Below, piece by piece: positions 24,764 through 37,100 of a DNA stretch of 64,000 nt. The DNA is from Eumeta japonica (Eukaryota; Arthropoda; Insecta; Lepidoptera; Psychidae). Made by a program: the position numbers and the translations under genes. The notes beneath the pieces are model-generated. The model saw only the letters and a program-made list of their open reading frames with translations, was not told where the DNA came from and did no database searches. The stretch is from the NCBI GenBank assembly GCA_005406025.1, contig BGZK01000482.1, positions 248,001 through 312,000 of the forward strand. Direction: 5' to 3'. Each line of letters starts with the position of its first letter. Position 1 is the first letter of the stretch.

Positions 24764-25066
24764 TCAATTATATCGTTGTCGTTGATAACTATGAGATGAC
24801 CCATAGTCATTATATCCTCTTCTATCACCATGATTGCCCCTGGAACTATGTCTGTCATATACATTGTACCTTCTATTAAATCTTCTGTCATTTCTGTGCC
24901 TTGAATTTTGTGTGACCCACCATGGATCAATAATAGGTGGCTTGGATGGTTCAGCATTCAAGACTTTCATAAAATCTTCATCTTTTTCAGTATAACGATG
25001 CTTCAGTTCTTCTTCACATTTGTCTAAAAATTCTTTTTGATCAGCGGTCAATGTAGTTACAGACAT
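24764..25066 (-). CDS. RAMAC: RAMAC, RNA cap methyltransferase activating subunit
   Basis: A single-exon frame of 100 aa. Vertebrate RAMAC (RAM/FAM103A1) binds RNMT, the cap guanine-N7 methyltransferase, in the nucleus; its N-terminal part activates the enzyme and its Arg/Asn-rich tail binds RNA. Here residues 8-45 (EFLDKCEEELKHRYTEKDEDF, then PPIIDPWW) match the activator segment, with the conserved R-[FY]-T-E-x-D core and PPI motif. Residues about 55-100 are rich in Arg, Asn, Tyr, Gly and Ser, as in the family tail. The length is slightly below the human 118. No neighbour shares its function. The call depends on the short activator segment, which is distinctive. Confidence 0.85.
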   Translation of the reverse strand: MSVTTLTADQKEFLDKCEEELKHRYTEKDEDFMKVLNAEPSKPPIIDPWWVTQNSRHRNDRRFNRRYNVYDRHSSRGNHGDRRGYNDYGSSHSYQRQRYN

Positions 25067-26589
25067 TTTGCTTTATACAAGCTCAGGAAATTTTATCAAT
25101 GAATCAGCAACCTTTATAGCACTTTCTCCCTTATAGGTTAGAAGTTCTGACTCTTCACATACCGCAAGTGAAACAGCAAAACAAATTACGACCAGATGTA
25201 AATTCATCTGTAAACCATAAAACACGACCTCTTTTTTAAAATGACTTCGATTAAAATAAAGTTAAAAGGAAAACAATCATAGATTGCAATCATAGATTAG
25301 CTTTTATCATAGAATTTATTAATCATTGACAGTACAATATAAGCCGATCTTTTAAGTAGACAAAAAGGTAGGAAGGCGCGCTGCCAGTAGAGCCAACTTC
25401 TTAAATTTTACCTGATGACCGTTAGGTCCTCGGTATTATATAGAATTAAAATTTTATTGCATAAATAAAAAAAAAACTTTCGAAAACAGTCGTAACAAAT
25501 ACAATGAGATTTTCTTACTTTGACGTAAGTTCAAAAAAAAATTATTCATTTTATTTATTTTATTAAATTAATTATTGAAGGGAATTATTTTTATCGATTG
25601 TTTTCTTATCAATGTGTAAGTCACTAACAAATATCACAAATTCATATGTGTTTTTCAATTAATATTAATTGCCTTTCCCTCGCAGTTCCGACCGTGTGGA
25701 GATAAAATAAATTTCTATATCTTTTAGTTAGAGAGAAATTTTTAGAATCGTGATTCCGATCAATTAAGTTCGCATGCACGATCGTAAACAAAGCTGATAG
25801 AATTTATATAAATCCGCGCTGATATGACTGGCGTTAAAATTAGGTCCTTAAAAATATACATCTTGATTTTGATAAATTATCCCATAATTCATTCACAACA
25901 TGTTTGTATGATAAGTACATTCTTTCAAATTAACTTTGAAAAGTTAATGCTTTTTATACTAAGTTTATCACTTTCGGTCATTAATTTAAGACTGGACATG
26001 AATTTTAATACGTAATCAAATTCGTGTTATTTAATTATTTTTTTTAAGTCTATGCCTTATATGTGTCATTATCGTAATTTATAAAAATAAATCTTACCAT
26101 CACCCATTTACCTTGAAGTATTTGCTGACTATATTCTTCTAATTTCAAACCTCTTTTTCAAATAATTTTCGTCAGTGGAGCCGCGGGAGAATGTTGAAAG
26201 TAGTGAAAAACGTACGTATGTTTATTTTTTCGTTGTTATGCCACTTACTGGTTTTGTTGAAATTTATCACGAGGTGAATTTGTATCCTGAATACGGGTAT
26301 ATATTACTTTTTATTGAAAGAAATTTTCTTTAAAAATATAGGGATTTATAAAAACTAAACAGAAATACAAACACTTATAAAAAAACTTCAATAAAAACAA
26401 GTCGCTTAAACAATCTGGGGGGAATTGCGGGTAACAAATAGATTATATATAAAAATATGTGATGTATTTGATTAATATTATAAATGATAAATTCATGGTA
26501 GACAACAAAAGGAAAGATTGTATTTAAGGATCTAATAATATTATGTATTGAAAGCATAGAAATGTTATTCGTATAGCGATCACCTCCTT

Positions 26590-27490
26590 GGGAAAGGCCT
26601 TATCATAGATGAACAGTTCGGCTTTCGCCCTGCCCATTCTTGTCCACAGCAGGTCCTCCGCTTAGTAGAGTATGTCTCGGAGGGCTTTGAAACCGAACAG
26701 TGGCGGTCCACGAGTGGACGTATGGTATGTCATCACCGTCCTAATGCACATTTTGTATATGGTACTTTATTACGTCTAGATAGTTTACTTTTTTGCGCAC
26801 GGCTGAGCCTTGCTTTGTAGAAAAGTGCAGTATTCTAACACGCTCGATATGATCTCGGAAGTGTAGATTTTATCGAGCGTGACTCTAAGTATTTGTAGTT
26901 CCGTTGCCGCGGAATGATCGCATCCAACATTTTAAGATTAGGAGTGTTTTTGTCGACAATGAGTCGACTCCTAATCTTACCATACTTGAATTGTATGGCT
27001 GCTGATTTGTCGGGTTTACTTCTATCCTCCACTTCCGGAACCATTGACCTAGCTCGTCAATGGCCCCTCTGGAGGGAGGAGGGTGAATCGGGTGCTCCTA
27101 TTCCTATTTCCGTAAAGAGCGCGGTATCGTCCGCGAATAACGCGAGTTGGACGCCAGCTGACGACGGTCGCGGTACATCGTTTGTGTACGCGGAGTACAG
27201 CAGAGGAGAGAGGGTGGAGCCTTGAGGAACTCCTGCTCTGATAAGACGTCTTGTCGAGTGAGTGCGCTCATGCCGAAATGTGAAATGTCTGTTTGCTAAA
27301 TAATTTTGAATAGTGATTATGAGGCGATCTGGTACTTGGAGAGAATATAACTTATAAATCAGACCTGCGTGCCATACCCTATCGAAGGCCTTGGCTACAT
27401 CAAAGAAGACAGCTACGGTGCTACGTTCGGTTTCAAAGCCCTCCGAGACATACTCTACTAAGCGGAGGACTTGCTGTGGACAACTTCACT
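26590..27490. mobile_element. Jockey-type LINE fragment with internal inversion
   Basis: On the - strand from about 27482 to 26722 the frame gives RT sequence: LRLVEYVSEGFETE, AVFFDVAKAFDRVWH, IRAGVPQGSTLSPLLYS, QLALFADDTALF with the catalytic DD, and further on IYKMCIRTVMTY. On the + strand 26590-26700 reads DEQFGFRPAHSCPQQVLRLV, the RT part just upstream of the - copy, and overlaps it: 26641-26698 and 27425-27482 form a 58-bp inverted repeat with one mismatch. Stops and frameshifts interrupt the frame. Dead copy; no 3' tail or target duplication found. Confidence 0.85.
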
Positions 27491-27749
27491 TTCAGGAGGA
27501 ATTTTTTAATGGGTTTCAGCCCCACACTACCTACGTGTATGGGCGCGAGCGTGTGCAGGATAGACATTTTTTACCAAAAAAAAAAAAAAGATAATCCTAC
27601 TGCTAGACAAGAAAAATGTATTCTCAAGAAAATATTAACAGACGTAGAATTATGCAAATCTCAATAGCGTTTTACTATGAATATTCAAAAATAAATTTAT
27701 TGTTTCTCAAAACATTATATGTTAGCATAAATGCACAATAAATGTAATA

Positions 27750-28700
27750 ATACAATTTTATTAATAATGCCACTTCTCTCTGGTGATATCGGAAACACAA
27801 TTTTCACACTATTCGACAGCCTCTTCTGGTTAAGAAAATCGTTGACCGTGTAATTGATCTTCATTTTTTCGAAAAAGAAAAATCACAAAGTTAAGTCGGA
27901 TTGTTTGCAGGATTACTCATAAGTCTACGTTTTTCTCCTTCACACAATTATTTCAGTATTTGGCGATGTGAAAACTGGCATTATCGTGGTGCAAGATGAT
28001 ACAACGTTTAGGGTTATTTTTGCAGAGTTGGTCAATAACTTCGGGAGAACAAATGGTCATGTATCAATCACTATTCACGGTACGACAATCTCCAAAGCGA
28101 CAGTAGCTACGTGATCAGTTTTATTAAAAAAAGAAACAATCATCGACTTTGAGGCCCTTCGTCGCGCGTTACTTTTGTTATTTTCGCCTCATCTCGATAA
28201 ACCCATACAGTTTATTACTGCTTTGTTTTGGAGTCGTAGCAATAAATATATGTTTCTTCACCTATTACTATGTCCTAAACCAAATTAAATGCCCCTTTAT
28301 TGAATCTCATAAGTATAGCATTGCATCAAATGACGTGGTCCGTTTTTTAAGCCTTAGTCAATTTGTGTGAGATTTACCGCGAGCACGTTTTTTATTCCCA
28401 AATGTTTGTTTAGGATTGATTGCATTTAATTCATGCCTATTTCTAAGGATAACTGAATCTCATGGTAGGTTATATGCCTATCTATTTCAATCATACGGCG
28501 CACAATGCCCATATTTTTGTTCGTAGCGGTGGACGTGCGACCATCAAAAAATTCGTCACTGAGATTGACAGACGCGCGCTTGAATTCTGAAAACTATGCA
28601 TAAAATGGTCGTCTTGCACGGTGCTTTATCACCAAATGCCGTTTGAAGCCGAGCGAGGCCCTGTTGAATTGTCAAATTACACTCAAAATCACAGAAAAAT
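27750..28700 (-). pseudogene. Decayed mariner transposase
   Basis: On the - strand scattered pieces of mariner transposase occur in order: LQTAFGDKAP at about 28640, DEFFDGRTST, RRMIEIDRHITYHEI, a VGDETYIYCYD-like first-Asp region, TICSPEVIDQLCKNNPKRC and IILHHDNASFHIA with the second catalytic Asp. Many stops and frameshifts separate them. It belongs to a different mariner lineage from the copy at 40 kb. Inverted repeats were not identified. Confidence 0.75.
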
Positions 28701-28877
28701 TATACTGTGAAAAATTTCACGATTTAATTCCATAGTGATAAAGACACGTAATTTTGAAAATGACGTCCCAATGTAAAACAATTGCCAGTTATATGAAACG
28801 AACTGTATTCAACAGTCAAAGAATATAATTTACAAATTTAATAATTACTTTTTAAATATTGCCGCCGTAAATCAGTG

Positions 28878-28905
28878 CTAAAACACACTGTTTAGTGTGT
28901 TTTAG
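28878..28905. repeat. 12-bp hairpin beside the mariner remnant
   Basis: 'ctaaaacacact' (28878-28889) is followed after four bases by its exact complement (28894-28905). Confidence 0.75.
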
Positions 28906-29799
28906 TACTCAGTATAGTTGCGTCGCACCTTCCGTTACAACGTCGAAGTGTTCTGTTAAAAAAATCATAAATAAAACATAAAAAGGATGGTATTTCTTAT
29001 TTTCGATAAGCAAAAATTGGATTGTTTAAATAATATATATATATATATATACATAGATAAATTAAACATGTCTCCTGTATTTAAGATCTAAATTAAGATT
29101 ACAGCGCAGGAAAACACAATTTTGGTAACAATGATTGAAATATAGAATTAAGAGAATTTAAGGAGATTATTATCTCATATATTGCTGGTTTTATTTGCTT
29201 TGCGAATTACGAAACTATATGGACTTTGATAAAAGACAACATGTATTTATCTCTCATAAAATGTTCTAAAAACGCATACAAAAAATACTGTGTGGGCAAC
29301 ACAAGATCTTTTGAAAAAGAGCGGTAATTTTTAAAAAAATTAGCTCACTATTATTTTTATGTTTAGTAGGTAAAATTTTAAATGATTTCATGGAAAACAA
29401 TTTTTAGGAGTCCTATATTAATTTGAACACTTAATGTATCCCTACAACAGCCATGTAATATATCAAGCTGAAGGTGTAATATAAAAATACAAGAAAATAA
29501 TTTATATCTAATGAAACCAAGATGTTACTTGCTTATAAACTTATTACTTTAATTTTTATACATTGATCTTGCTTATCATCTTCAATACTTTATAGGTCAA
29601 TTTTCTTACATCTTCGGAATCAATCTATACATACTTACGTATATAATGAAAATGGATTTCTTCGGTCGTGTATTACGCAAAAACTACTAAATGTATCGTA
29701 TTGGAACTATGACTATTAAATTCAGAATCGTCTGTAGATGGTTACAGGCTATTTAAATACAAAAAGTGTAAAAGTATGTTTGCATGGATGTTTGTTATA

Positions 29800-30480
29800 A
29801 GCTAACGGTTGGACGGATTGTTATTGGGACTTGACCTTTCGACCCGGAGTCGCTTGTAGTTGTCATCGGATCGGTCGCTTTCTGTCCAGTCCCCTGGACT
29901 CCGCTTAGTATAGTGTGGAACTGTGGTGCAGTGTTCCTTTGAGCTGCGTTCCTAGTCTCATGTTCCTCGCCTGTATGAGTGTTGCGGCACTGAGTAGTGT
30001 TCATCGTGCGTCGACATTCAAGTTACGTGCTTTCGTCCCGAGTGTACACTTCGGCTTGCTGTGCCGTCTGCACGCTGAGTCTTAGCCCAGTTTCTGCGCC
30101 TAGGCTGCGCTCCCGCAGGTAAACACTTCCAATACCTGATCGCGTTTTAGTTATTTCGTGTGTTTTACACATATAAACGTTTCGTCATTAACTACGTGAA
30201 AGCGACCGTATTTGTCGAACAGCACCGATTCTTGGGGGAGATAAACACTCGATCGTCGACGGTCAGCGGTCGCACTCTGTTATCGATGTCCGATCCAATT
30301 CCAATATAATATCAGTTATGTTACGTTACGTTTTTACGTATCGTTTATAAGCCATTTTTAATTAAATTTTAATTCAGTGATTTTAGGGCTTACAGCCGTC
30401 GACCGGAATCGTTACCGGTTACGCGGTAGTTTATAACCGCCTTTCGTGGGTTTTGCTGTCCCATCCCGTTATTCGCCTAC
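29800..30480. other. GC-richer block of unknown nature
   Basis: Base composition rises sharply compared with both flanks. The part 29800-30120 ends in CCCGCAG|GTAAAC, a good splice donor, and could be a non-coding first exon and promoter of the RABAC1 gene 1 kb downstream, which has a possible acceptor (TTCTATTTAG) at 31061. Alternatively it is the leader or LTR of a retrotransposon. No protein homology was found in the short frames. Confidence 0.35.
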
Positions 30481-31105
30481 ATGCGTCGTCTGCTATTTAA
30501 TTGATTACACATTATAATAAATAATTATTTAGTTATTATGCCTCTTTCTGAGGTATCATTTTCGCCTATGACGTTATTACGTCATGGTAACCCGGAATGG
30601 TTTCAAACGACATTTAGCGTCATTGCCACTATCCTCCTGTAAAATTGTTTTATAATTTTATATTTTCCAAATAGTAAAGAAGTTATATAGTTATAAAACG
30701 TTGTATCTTTCAATCCCGTATTACGTTATTTTTCATTTGTTATTTTATTATAATTACCGGAATTTAATCAGCCGTCATTGAAATTTTCATTTTGAAATAA
30801 AAATTTAGGACCTACAACGTTATATATAATAGTCTTTTTGAAAAGGTAAAAAACTATCATTTAGGTCATTTTTAACTTTAATTACAAGTTATATTTTTGA
30901 CGTTTCAGTTAGTTGATATATAAAAAATTAAAAACATATGTCAACATATGTCAATCATTGGTATCAGTGATTGAACTATTTTATCTGGTAATGATTAACG
31001 AATAGATGTTTCTATATTGAGACATAATAAATGACGATGTATTACACAAATTATTCTATTTAGAGGGAAAGAAAGTACACAGTTATTAACTTAATTTTAA
31101 ACAAT

Positions 31106-34100
31106 ATGGCAGAAACTGTAAATATTGATTTGTCTGGTGAAATTAATGCACCCACGGAAAAAGGAGGTTTGCAAAAGTATGTGACTGATGTAGAATTGTA
31201 AGTCCATTTTCTAACAACTGATTGCTAACAAAATATTTTGTAGCCGAACCTTTCATTTTTTAAACTAATAATGAGGACATTTGAGGAAAATTGGGTCTCA
31301 GTAATATTTAATCGAAATGGAATTTTCTGTGGTTTAATAAAAATACCTTGGAACGATGAAGTGAATGTGAATATGACATGTTCCCCTCGGAAATGCGTTT
31401 TCTTAAAATTTGTGTAAAAAAGCATTGTGCAATTTATTATAAAAGCATAAGATCATAAAAAGGGTAAATAATTATCAATATTCCTGCAAACCTATGTAAA
31501 AATACCCAAGAAACAACTAAAAATACCTTATTCTTCATAAAGTTATTACTTAAATACCTATCATACATAAATTTAGACCTACTAGGTCTACATATGGTGA
31601 TTAAATACAACACACTCAAAGAAAAACAGATACCTACCTAAATTTTTTCTGAGTATGTGTAATGTTTAATAATTAATATTAAGCATTACCCAAAGAAATT
31701 TAATATTAATGCTTTTTGTTTTATTACTGTTTGCTACTAATGCTTTTTATGTAACACCTGCTTTTACTTGTGTATTTTTCTTTTCTCTACGATTACCAGT
31801 TCTTTTATATGTAAATAATAATTAAATTAATGTTATCCTTTTTTTTATATAATAATAAGGTTACTACAACATGTTCGAAATGGTGCTGCTCCCACCCTTG
31901 TTATGGGCGTATTATCCTCTAGAAAACCCTGGACTCAATTTGTGGCAACTGATAACTTTAAGGTAAAAATAGTTTTAAAAACATGCAACTTATTACCAAT
32001 TGGCCTCAGAGTTGTCAATTATTTAGTTTTCATTGATATTAAATTAATTTTCACATATAGGGCCAATTCACAGTCATGCTGTCAAATTTTTAACTGCTTG
32101 TTAAGTGTTATTTAACCGCTATTTTGAGAGTTATATAAATATGAGTAGAAGGAGAACTGATATCATATAACATTGATGGTATATGATATCAGTTCTTACT
32201 TTTGCAAAAACTATTTTGTTTTTGTTACAGACACCTGCATCAATACCTCGCCTGTCTCGTCGCTTCCTTCGTAATGTAGAATATTTTCAAGCCAATTATT
32301 TATTTGTGTTTCTAGGTCTATTCGCATATTGTTTGTGAGTATTTCTATGAATAATTGTCATTATTATAAAATGGCTTTTGCTATCAACATTTGTATTTTT
32401 ATTATAGACTGTTTTGAAGTATCGATTTGAATATTTTGATTTTTCAATGAGTCAATTGATTTATTTAAAATTATAAATAAATTATAGTATTGAAATTATA
32501 AATAAATTAAAAAATAATGTTTCATAATTACAAGAATAAAAACCATCCAGACAAATTATGAGCTCTTAAAGGGTTCAAGTTGCTGTCAAGCCATCATTCT
32601 CATATTTTATATATTGTTAGTTTACTATTTACAATTACTGTTATGCTATCTTTTACACTTACATTATGATTAGCTCTATAAATACATTAATGATAATTAA
32701 ATCATTGATCCTTACAACTTAAAGTATAAACGTAATCAATTCGACACCTATTGACATTTCTATTTTATTAAAACATTTTTTTTGTTAAATATGGATATCA
32801 ATAAAGTGAATTTGATGCTTTATTAAAAGTGAACAAAAGATATGAAATTTTTTCTATTTCTGCAAAGATATTGCAGAAATAGAAAAAATTCAAGAATCAT
32901 AAAGTATTATTTGCTTTAACTGTATTAAAGTCGAAAGTGACTCTACCAAAACTATTTATCAATTAGAGCTTTTTATACATTTCAAATTATCTTTTATTGG
33001 CTTTCCTAATTTCAGGGTTATTTTAAAATTATGTATTTTGTTTATTCAGGATAACAACTCCTCTTCTATTAATAGCAATCGTAGCAAGTTTTTTTGGCTA
33101 CAAAAAACTGACAGCTGGGCCAAATAATTGGAAGGTAAGCCTTATTATTTGTAATATTATTCTAGTCTTATTCTTATACTAGCTGTCATCCACATGCTTA
33201 ACTGGGTATTATTTGTTATAAAAGGTAATAAAAAAAATCTTAAAGGGGTATGGCATTAAAAAATAAATAGCCTAAAACCAGTGGCGGCGCTAGGCGTCGG
33301 CGACGTCGGCGACCGCCGACGGCCTCGCGCCTGAAGGGGCCTCGCAAACAAAAAAGTTTGTTATTAAAAAGAGGCCTCGCAAAAAGTTTTGCCTACAAGT
33401 TATTAAAAAGAAGCCTCGCAAACCTGATGTCGCCGACGTCCACGAGTGGTGTAGCGCCGCCACTGCCTAAAACCATCTAGAAACGATTCCACATCGAATG
33501 GTCAAAGTCACATACTGATAATTTTAGTAGTTTTTAACTTAGACTAAAAAAAATTGTTTTCCTTATACACATATACATAGATTGATCTTGTAGAGGTATA
33601 CCTTCTGTACACAAGCAGATATTATTATAAATGAAAGTTGCTAGTGCCATTTATGTGTTTGTCATCACATAATTCAAGAAGTGCTCAGAGGATCTAAAAA
33701 TTTGCTTTCAAAATAGATTTCAAATGTCATAATTTTATTTCACATTGTCGTAATTTCACATTTCTTTCTGACACACTTATTGTCCGAAACAAATTTTACT
33801 GTTAATAAAACAAAGCACAACAATATTCACGTTCCTTTCTGTATTTACTTTGATTTCAACATTTCTATCATGCTTACCTACATTAATAAAGGAACAACCT
33901 GAATAAACACAACAATAGTTTCATGTGCCCCTATTGATATATTAGATTAGCTCATGTTGTTTTTCTTCTAAGACTTCATGACCTTAGTCTTACCTATATT
34001 TGTTTTCATACCTCTTTACAAAGAATTGTTCTTTATGGTCACTATCGTTTGAAGCTTGTGTGAGAACAAAAACATTGTAATGTACTACAGTATCATAAAA

Positions 34101-37100
34101 ATGAAAATTACTATTTTTATAAAATGTGCTTGTGTGTTGCTTTTTAAGTTTAAAATCTATTTATAATTAAATTTATTAATCTATAATTTTATTATTATAG
34201 AAATGGATTGTTCTGGTGAAAAGGATAAATAATAGTATATGGATAAAAGAAATCTAATATACAGCTCAAATTTTGGGTCATTTTATAAAAAGGGCTGTCT
34301 GATTATCTGAAATTAATGAGCTTACAAATGTTTATGTAAAGATAGTAATAAGACATGATTTAAATATTACTAAGTGAAAATTTAGAATCTCAATCCATCA
34401 TTTTAAGAACTAGCTGTGAGCTTATTAATAAAAATTAATTTAAGTAATAAATTACATCAGAAATGAATTCAGTTTGACATGAAAGCTATAAAACACAAAA
34501 TAAGATTAGTGAGGACATGTTTAAAATTTTTGTCCGGGGGTTCTTTTATTTATATAAATATTTTAACCTCACTCGCAAGGAATACACTTACTAATTACAG
34601 TTTCTCAAAATTTAGGGATGTTTGTAAATGTTCTGCATTTACATCCATAATATTATGCATCAATGGTATTTCTAAAGATGTGGAGAAGTTTTCGATTTTC
34701 TGTGGTTGTATCTCATTACTCTACTAGTTTGGCCTATATCTAAACATGGCATTAATTAATATTAAATAATTTGTCAGATGAGTTATCTTCATCTCTCTTA
34801 TTTTATTGTCTTATAAATATGATTATGTTATATTTGATTTGTTCATATATACAATAGCAAACCATGCTATTTTCTCAAACTATTTCAACATATGTGAAGC
34901 TAACAATCAATACTAGCTGATTATTTATGCTGTTATAGATATATGTAGTCATTTCCAAATCTATTAAGTTAATTTTTTTTTATTATCATAATTTATGTTT
35001 TTTTTTTATGATATTAGATTGGAGGCTGGGAGATAACAAAATCTCAGCAATATGTGGTAGTAGCAGCGGGCTGCATGGCATTGTGCTGGCTTGCAGGAGC
35101 TGGGGCTGTTCTGTTCTGGGTGCTCGGTGTGTAACATTACTACTTTTGTGATAGTTATAGTCTTCAACAAAAGAGTCTATTCCTTTCTAAAAGGCTGGAA
35201 TTAACTTGGGGGTCACAAGTGTTCATGGGTGTTGGTGATCATGTACTATGGGGGGCTGTAAACCTTGTTTCCTTTTTAAAAATCCAATTAAAAAAGTTGG
35301 CAATGTTTGTCCTTTGTTTTGGCTAATAGATAAATCAGAATTTAATCTAAGCATATTCCATGATTGTGTATAGATACTAATTGTATAAGGGAGGAACCAA
35401 CTGTCTGTTAGATTTTCATAGCTAAACTGCTTGAAATTTGTTATGAATATAGCATGAACATTGTGGAAGACAGAAGATGCTTTTTGTTTGTCTATGTGTT
35501 TGTCTGTCTTCCTGTAAATCATCAAATAGTTAGACTTATTTTAATTAAATTTGGAAATATCAGTCATGTTAATTTAGCTGTTGAAATTTAATGCTTTTTG
35601 GATAATGTGAACACTTTGTTCTTTTTATATAACACAATTGATAACATAGAATACTGACAAAATATTAAACCAATATTAAGAAATGTAGCCTCTATTTAAT
35701 CAATGCACCATTAGTTTATAACATTTTATTAACCTTGCTTAGTTAAGCACATACGACATTGAAAGAGTGATTATTAGCCATAAACATAAATTGTGTTTGT
35801 TTTTTCTAAAGATTCTGAATTTTTTTTGGAATATACTACAATTATCTAGTACTTGTAATCATCAAATAATTTTTGCAATGATATAATTTTTGCTATTATG
35901 CTACAACATACATGTACAGTGGAATCTCAATAACTCGAATGTCAAGGGAAAGACAAAAAAATTCGAGTTAACGAGTTTTCGACTTAACAAGAACTTCGAG
36001 ATACATATGACTGTGTCGACAAGGAACAAACATAACGTTCACAGCCTTGTTACTTAGAAAGTTTCATGAATGTATTCATTCATTGCACATGTACAAGACA
36101 AAAACAATAGATTAGAAGCCCCGAACCCGAACATTTATTTTGGAATTAATTGCTATATTTCGGGGAATTCCAAGTAAGACAGTATTATATTTTATCAACT
36201 ATGACTTATGGAGTCTCCTTTTTGAAATTCGAGTTATAGAGTATAAATATGTATTATCAATACTTCGAAGGGAAATAATATTTTGTTCGAGTTACAAAGT
36301 CTACATTATTCGAGATACCGCGTATTTAGGGGTTCATCGGAAGGGAATGGCAATTTTTTTTGACTTACTGAGGATTTCGACTTAACGAGGTTCGAGTTAT
36401 TGAGATTCCACTGTATTTGTTTTAAGCTCTCAGAGCTCAAAAAATATAAGGAGAATTTTTGTAGTTGACCTATGGAGTCAATCATTTTCCATATTTCTTT
36501 ATAGTACTCAAGATCAAATTGATTAATGAAAATGTATAAGATGGAAATAATGAAATAAAATTTTTACTTGACAGTTTATTGTTTTTGGGACTGTAAAAAG
36601 ATAAGTGAATTAATTGAATAGTGTAACTTCTTAACAATATGAAAAAAAAAATACATGAGAAATAACCATTTATATGTACAAATTCAACAAGACCAGAAAA
36701 ATTTTTTTTTCAAAACTTGTTGATTTTTTTATGGCATAGTTCAAGAGCAAACAAGCTGGTGAGCTGTCAGAAAGTACATGGTCACCGCCGCCCATGGACA
36801 CTCGAAACATCGGAGAAAGACCAACATGTTGCTAGCCTTTAAAAGGGAATAGGATATCTTATGGAAGGGGATTGTGTTGATGAAAAGGGAAGAGGGGGAT
36901 TAGGCTACTAGAACTATCACTCGCTGGATGAAACTCAAAGGCGGAAGCTGCAATTTCACATCTGTATTCTGTGAGGGTGTGGTATTTCACCAGTCGAGCG
37001 GGCCCATTTTTGTACTGCAGCCAAATTGGCCACAGCACTATTTTAAAATTTCTTAGGGTTTTGCTAACCCAAATATTGGTTTATGCTGGAAAACATTCAG

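Larger units (their letters stand above)
25067..31105. other. Intergenic region between RAMAC and RABAC1
   Basis: Contains a rearranged jockey-type RT fragment (26590-27490), a decayed mariner (27750-28700), a short TA repeat near 29036, a lepidopteran-like repeat with 'ggttacaggctatttaaat' (about 29640-29800) and a GC-richer block (29800-30480). The first 500 bp are presumably the RAMAC promoter. No host coding sequence is recognised. Confidence 0.6.

Noticed and set aside
36140..36385. 81-codon frame inside the pogo-like MITE
   Set aside because: No transposase motif; made of the element's internal repeats.
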